This document shows positions 6,067 to 6,688 of a stretch of 6,688 bases of DNA, one piece after another (within the stretch, counting starts at the first letter, position 1; each line of letters opens with the position of its first letter). Under the pieces are notes generated by a model. It was not told the DNA's origin. It saw only the letters and a list, made by a program, of their open reading frames with translations, and did no database searches. The stretch is from contig CALAXS010000783.1 of NCBI GenBank assembly GCA_937895305.1, forward strand, positions 1 through 6,688. Reading direction: 5' to 3'. The DNA comes from an uncultured bacterium (GTDB taxonomy: Bacteria; Hydrogenedentota; Hydrogenedentia; Hydrogenedentales; JAEUWI01). The translations under genes were made by a program, and so were the position numbers.

Positions 6067-6662
6067 GACCCGGCCCCCTTCGCCAAGAGCGGTCGTGGCG
6101 CAGCATAAACCTCATAGTCCTGCACCGCCCGGTCATCATCTTCGTCCCGCGCCAGGCTATAGGTCATGCGCACTCCCCCCTTATCGTCATAGGTGAATGC
6201 CACCGTGTCAATGCGTGGGGACAGGGTCTCCCAGTACTCAATTTCGTGGGATGCACTTTTCAACGCCACCACGCCATAGGCCATCTTGTTCGTGTCCTGC
6301 TGAAAATAGAACAGGGCAAAGCGTTTTGTGTCGCCCGTGCCCGGTCGTTCCAGCACGACACATTGGGTATTCGTTTGATAGTGCCAGCAGGCTTCAGCAA
6401 CGCCCGTACTTTCGCGTACCGCCTCCCGGAAGGTGGCTTCCACATCTTCAATATGCTCAAAACGAATCAGTGCTTCCGCGCCCAACGCATGGAGTCGCGA
6501 CGACGCGACGAAGAGTTGCAGGAAGATGCCCAGCAACACCGCAGTAACACTTACTACTGCCAGTAATTCGATGAGGGTGTAGCCACCGCGTTTTCCCTCC
6601 CCTCGTTCCCAAGCTCCAGCTTGGGAATGCATACGCCGCGGCTCCTGCCTCGGTAAATCCAT
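6063..6662 (-). CDS. PilW/GspJ-like prepilin, N-methylation domain; start uncertain
   Basis: Pseudopilin of up to 199 residues. The prepilin signature is KRGG|YTLIELLAVVSVTAVL, with cleavage after G27, Tyr28 as +1 and Glu32 as +5, followed by a membrane helix at about 28-51. The soluble part has FEHIEDVEATFREAVREST (68-86), a region common in PilW/GspJ-type minor pilins, then beta-strand segments and an Asp-rich stretch DEDDDRAVQD (173-182). I bound the gene at the outer ATG (6662), but the frame stays open to the window edge. The inner ATG at 6632 has a better ribosome site (AGGAG at 6646-6642, spacing 9) and gives a 17-residue leader. A perfect palindrome sits inside this leader coding region. 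First of the three overlapping pseudopilin genes; its stop overlaps the PilX-like start by 4 bp. Confidence 0.85.
   Translation of the reverse strand: MDLPRQEPRRMHSQAGAWERGEGKRGGYTLIELLAVVSVTAVLLGIFLQLFVASSRLHALGAEALIRFEHIEDVEATFREAVRESTGVAEACWHYQTNTQCVVLERPGTGDTKRFALFYFQQDTNKMAYGVVALKSASHEIEYWETLSPRIDTVAFTYDDKGGVRMTYSLARDEDDDRAVQDYEVYAAPRPLLAKGAGS
6606..6627. repeat. Perfect palindrome TTCCCAAGCT-CC-AGCTTGGGAA
   Basis: Ten-base arms match perfectly around a 2-base centre. The sequence resembles the 'GTTCCCAAGCT...AGCTTGGGAAC' extragenic palindrome found in multiple copies in many bacteria (recalled, not searched). Here it lies within the coding frame of the first prepilin, encoding SQAGAWE and its flanks upstream of the peptidase cleavage site. 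Confidence 0.8.
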
Positions 6663-6688
6663 GCGCTCCGATTGATGGCTGGGATACC

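Noticed and set aside
5683..6108. A 141-codon plus-strand frame opposite the PilX-like gene, and similar frames at 4740-5111 and 5726-6196
   Set aside because: They are antisense shadows of the overlapping pseudopilin genes, which have clear N-terminal motifs and coupled starts.

Overview
The window comes from a moderately GC-rich bacterium with a Gram-negative type of envelope: it has a periplasmic adaptor protein, an ABC exporter permease with large periplasmic loops and a Sec-exported DUF547 protein. The best clue to lineage is the minus-strand prepilin with an N-terminal methylation helix and a C-terminal H-x-DG motif. That architecture is abundant in Planctomycetes, Verrucomicrobia, Lentisphaerae and Hydrogenedentota. 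I lean towards a Hydrogenedentota-like or PVC-like genome, but this is inference and was not checked by any search. I see no rRNA, tRNA, CRISPR array, integrase or transposase gene.

Layout. (1) Positions 1-2862, plus strand: the C-terminal part of a large FtsX/MacB-type ABC permease, followed 3 bp later by an HlyD-family adaptor. Together they look like the end of an exporter operon of the DevBCA/MacAB kind; the ATPase would lie upstream, outside the window. (2) Positions 2881-3498, minus strand: a small class I SAM-dependent methyltransferase, tail-to-tail with the adaptor and starting at a GTG with a strong ribosome binding site. (3) Positions 3677-4435, plus strand: a secreted DUF547 protein, divergent from the methyltransferase, with an extended -10 promoter just upstream. 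(4) Positions 4436-4720: a gene-free stretch holding a MITE-like structured repeat of about 200 bp, with near-identical inverted ends and an internal palindrome. (5) Positions 4721-6662 and possibly beyond, minus strand: three pseudopilin-type genes joined by 4-bp ATGA overlaps. In transcription order they are a PilW/GspJ-like prepilin, a PilX-like protein lacking Glu+5, and an H-x-DG prepilin with an unusual charged tail.

How the genes fit together. The permease and adaptor are one functional unit that moves a substrate from the inner membrane or periplasm through an outer-membrane partner. The three pilin-like genes are translationally coupled and probably give minor subunits of one type IV pilus or type II secretion-like filament. 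The methyltransferase and the DUF547 protein share an intergenic control region but have no clear functional link. The most distinctive points are a perfect palindromic repeat built into the cleaved leader of the first prepilin, the structured repeat between the convergent genes, and the long tail on the H-x-DG prepilin. I found no convincing wholly new system.
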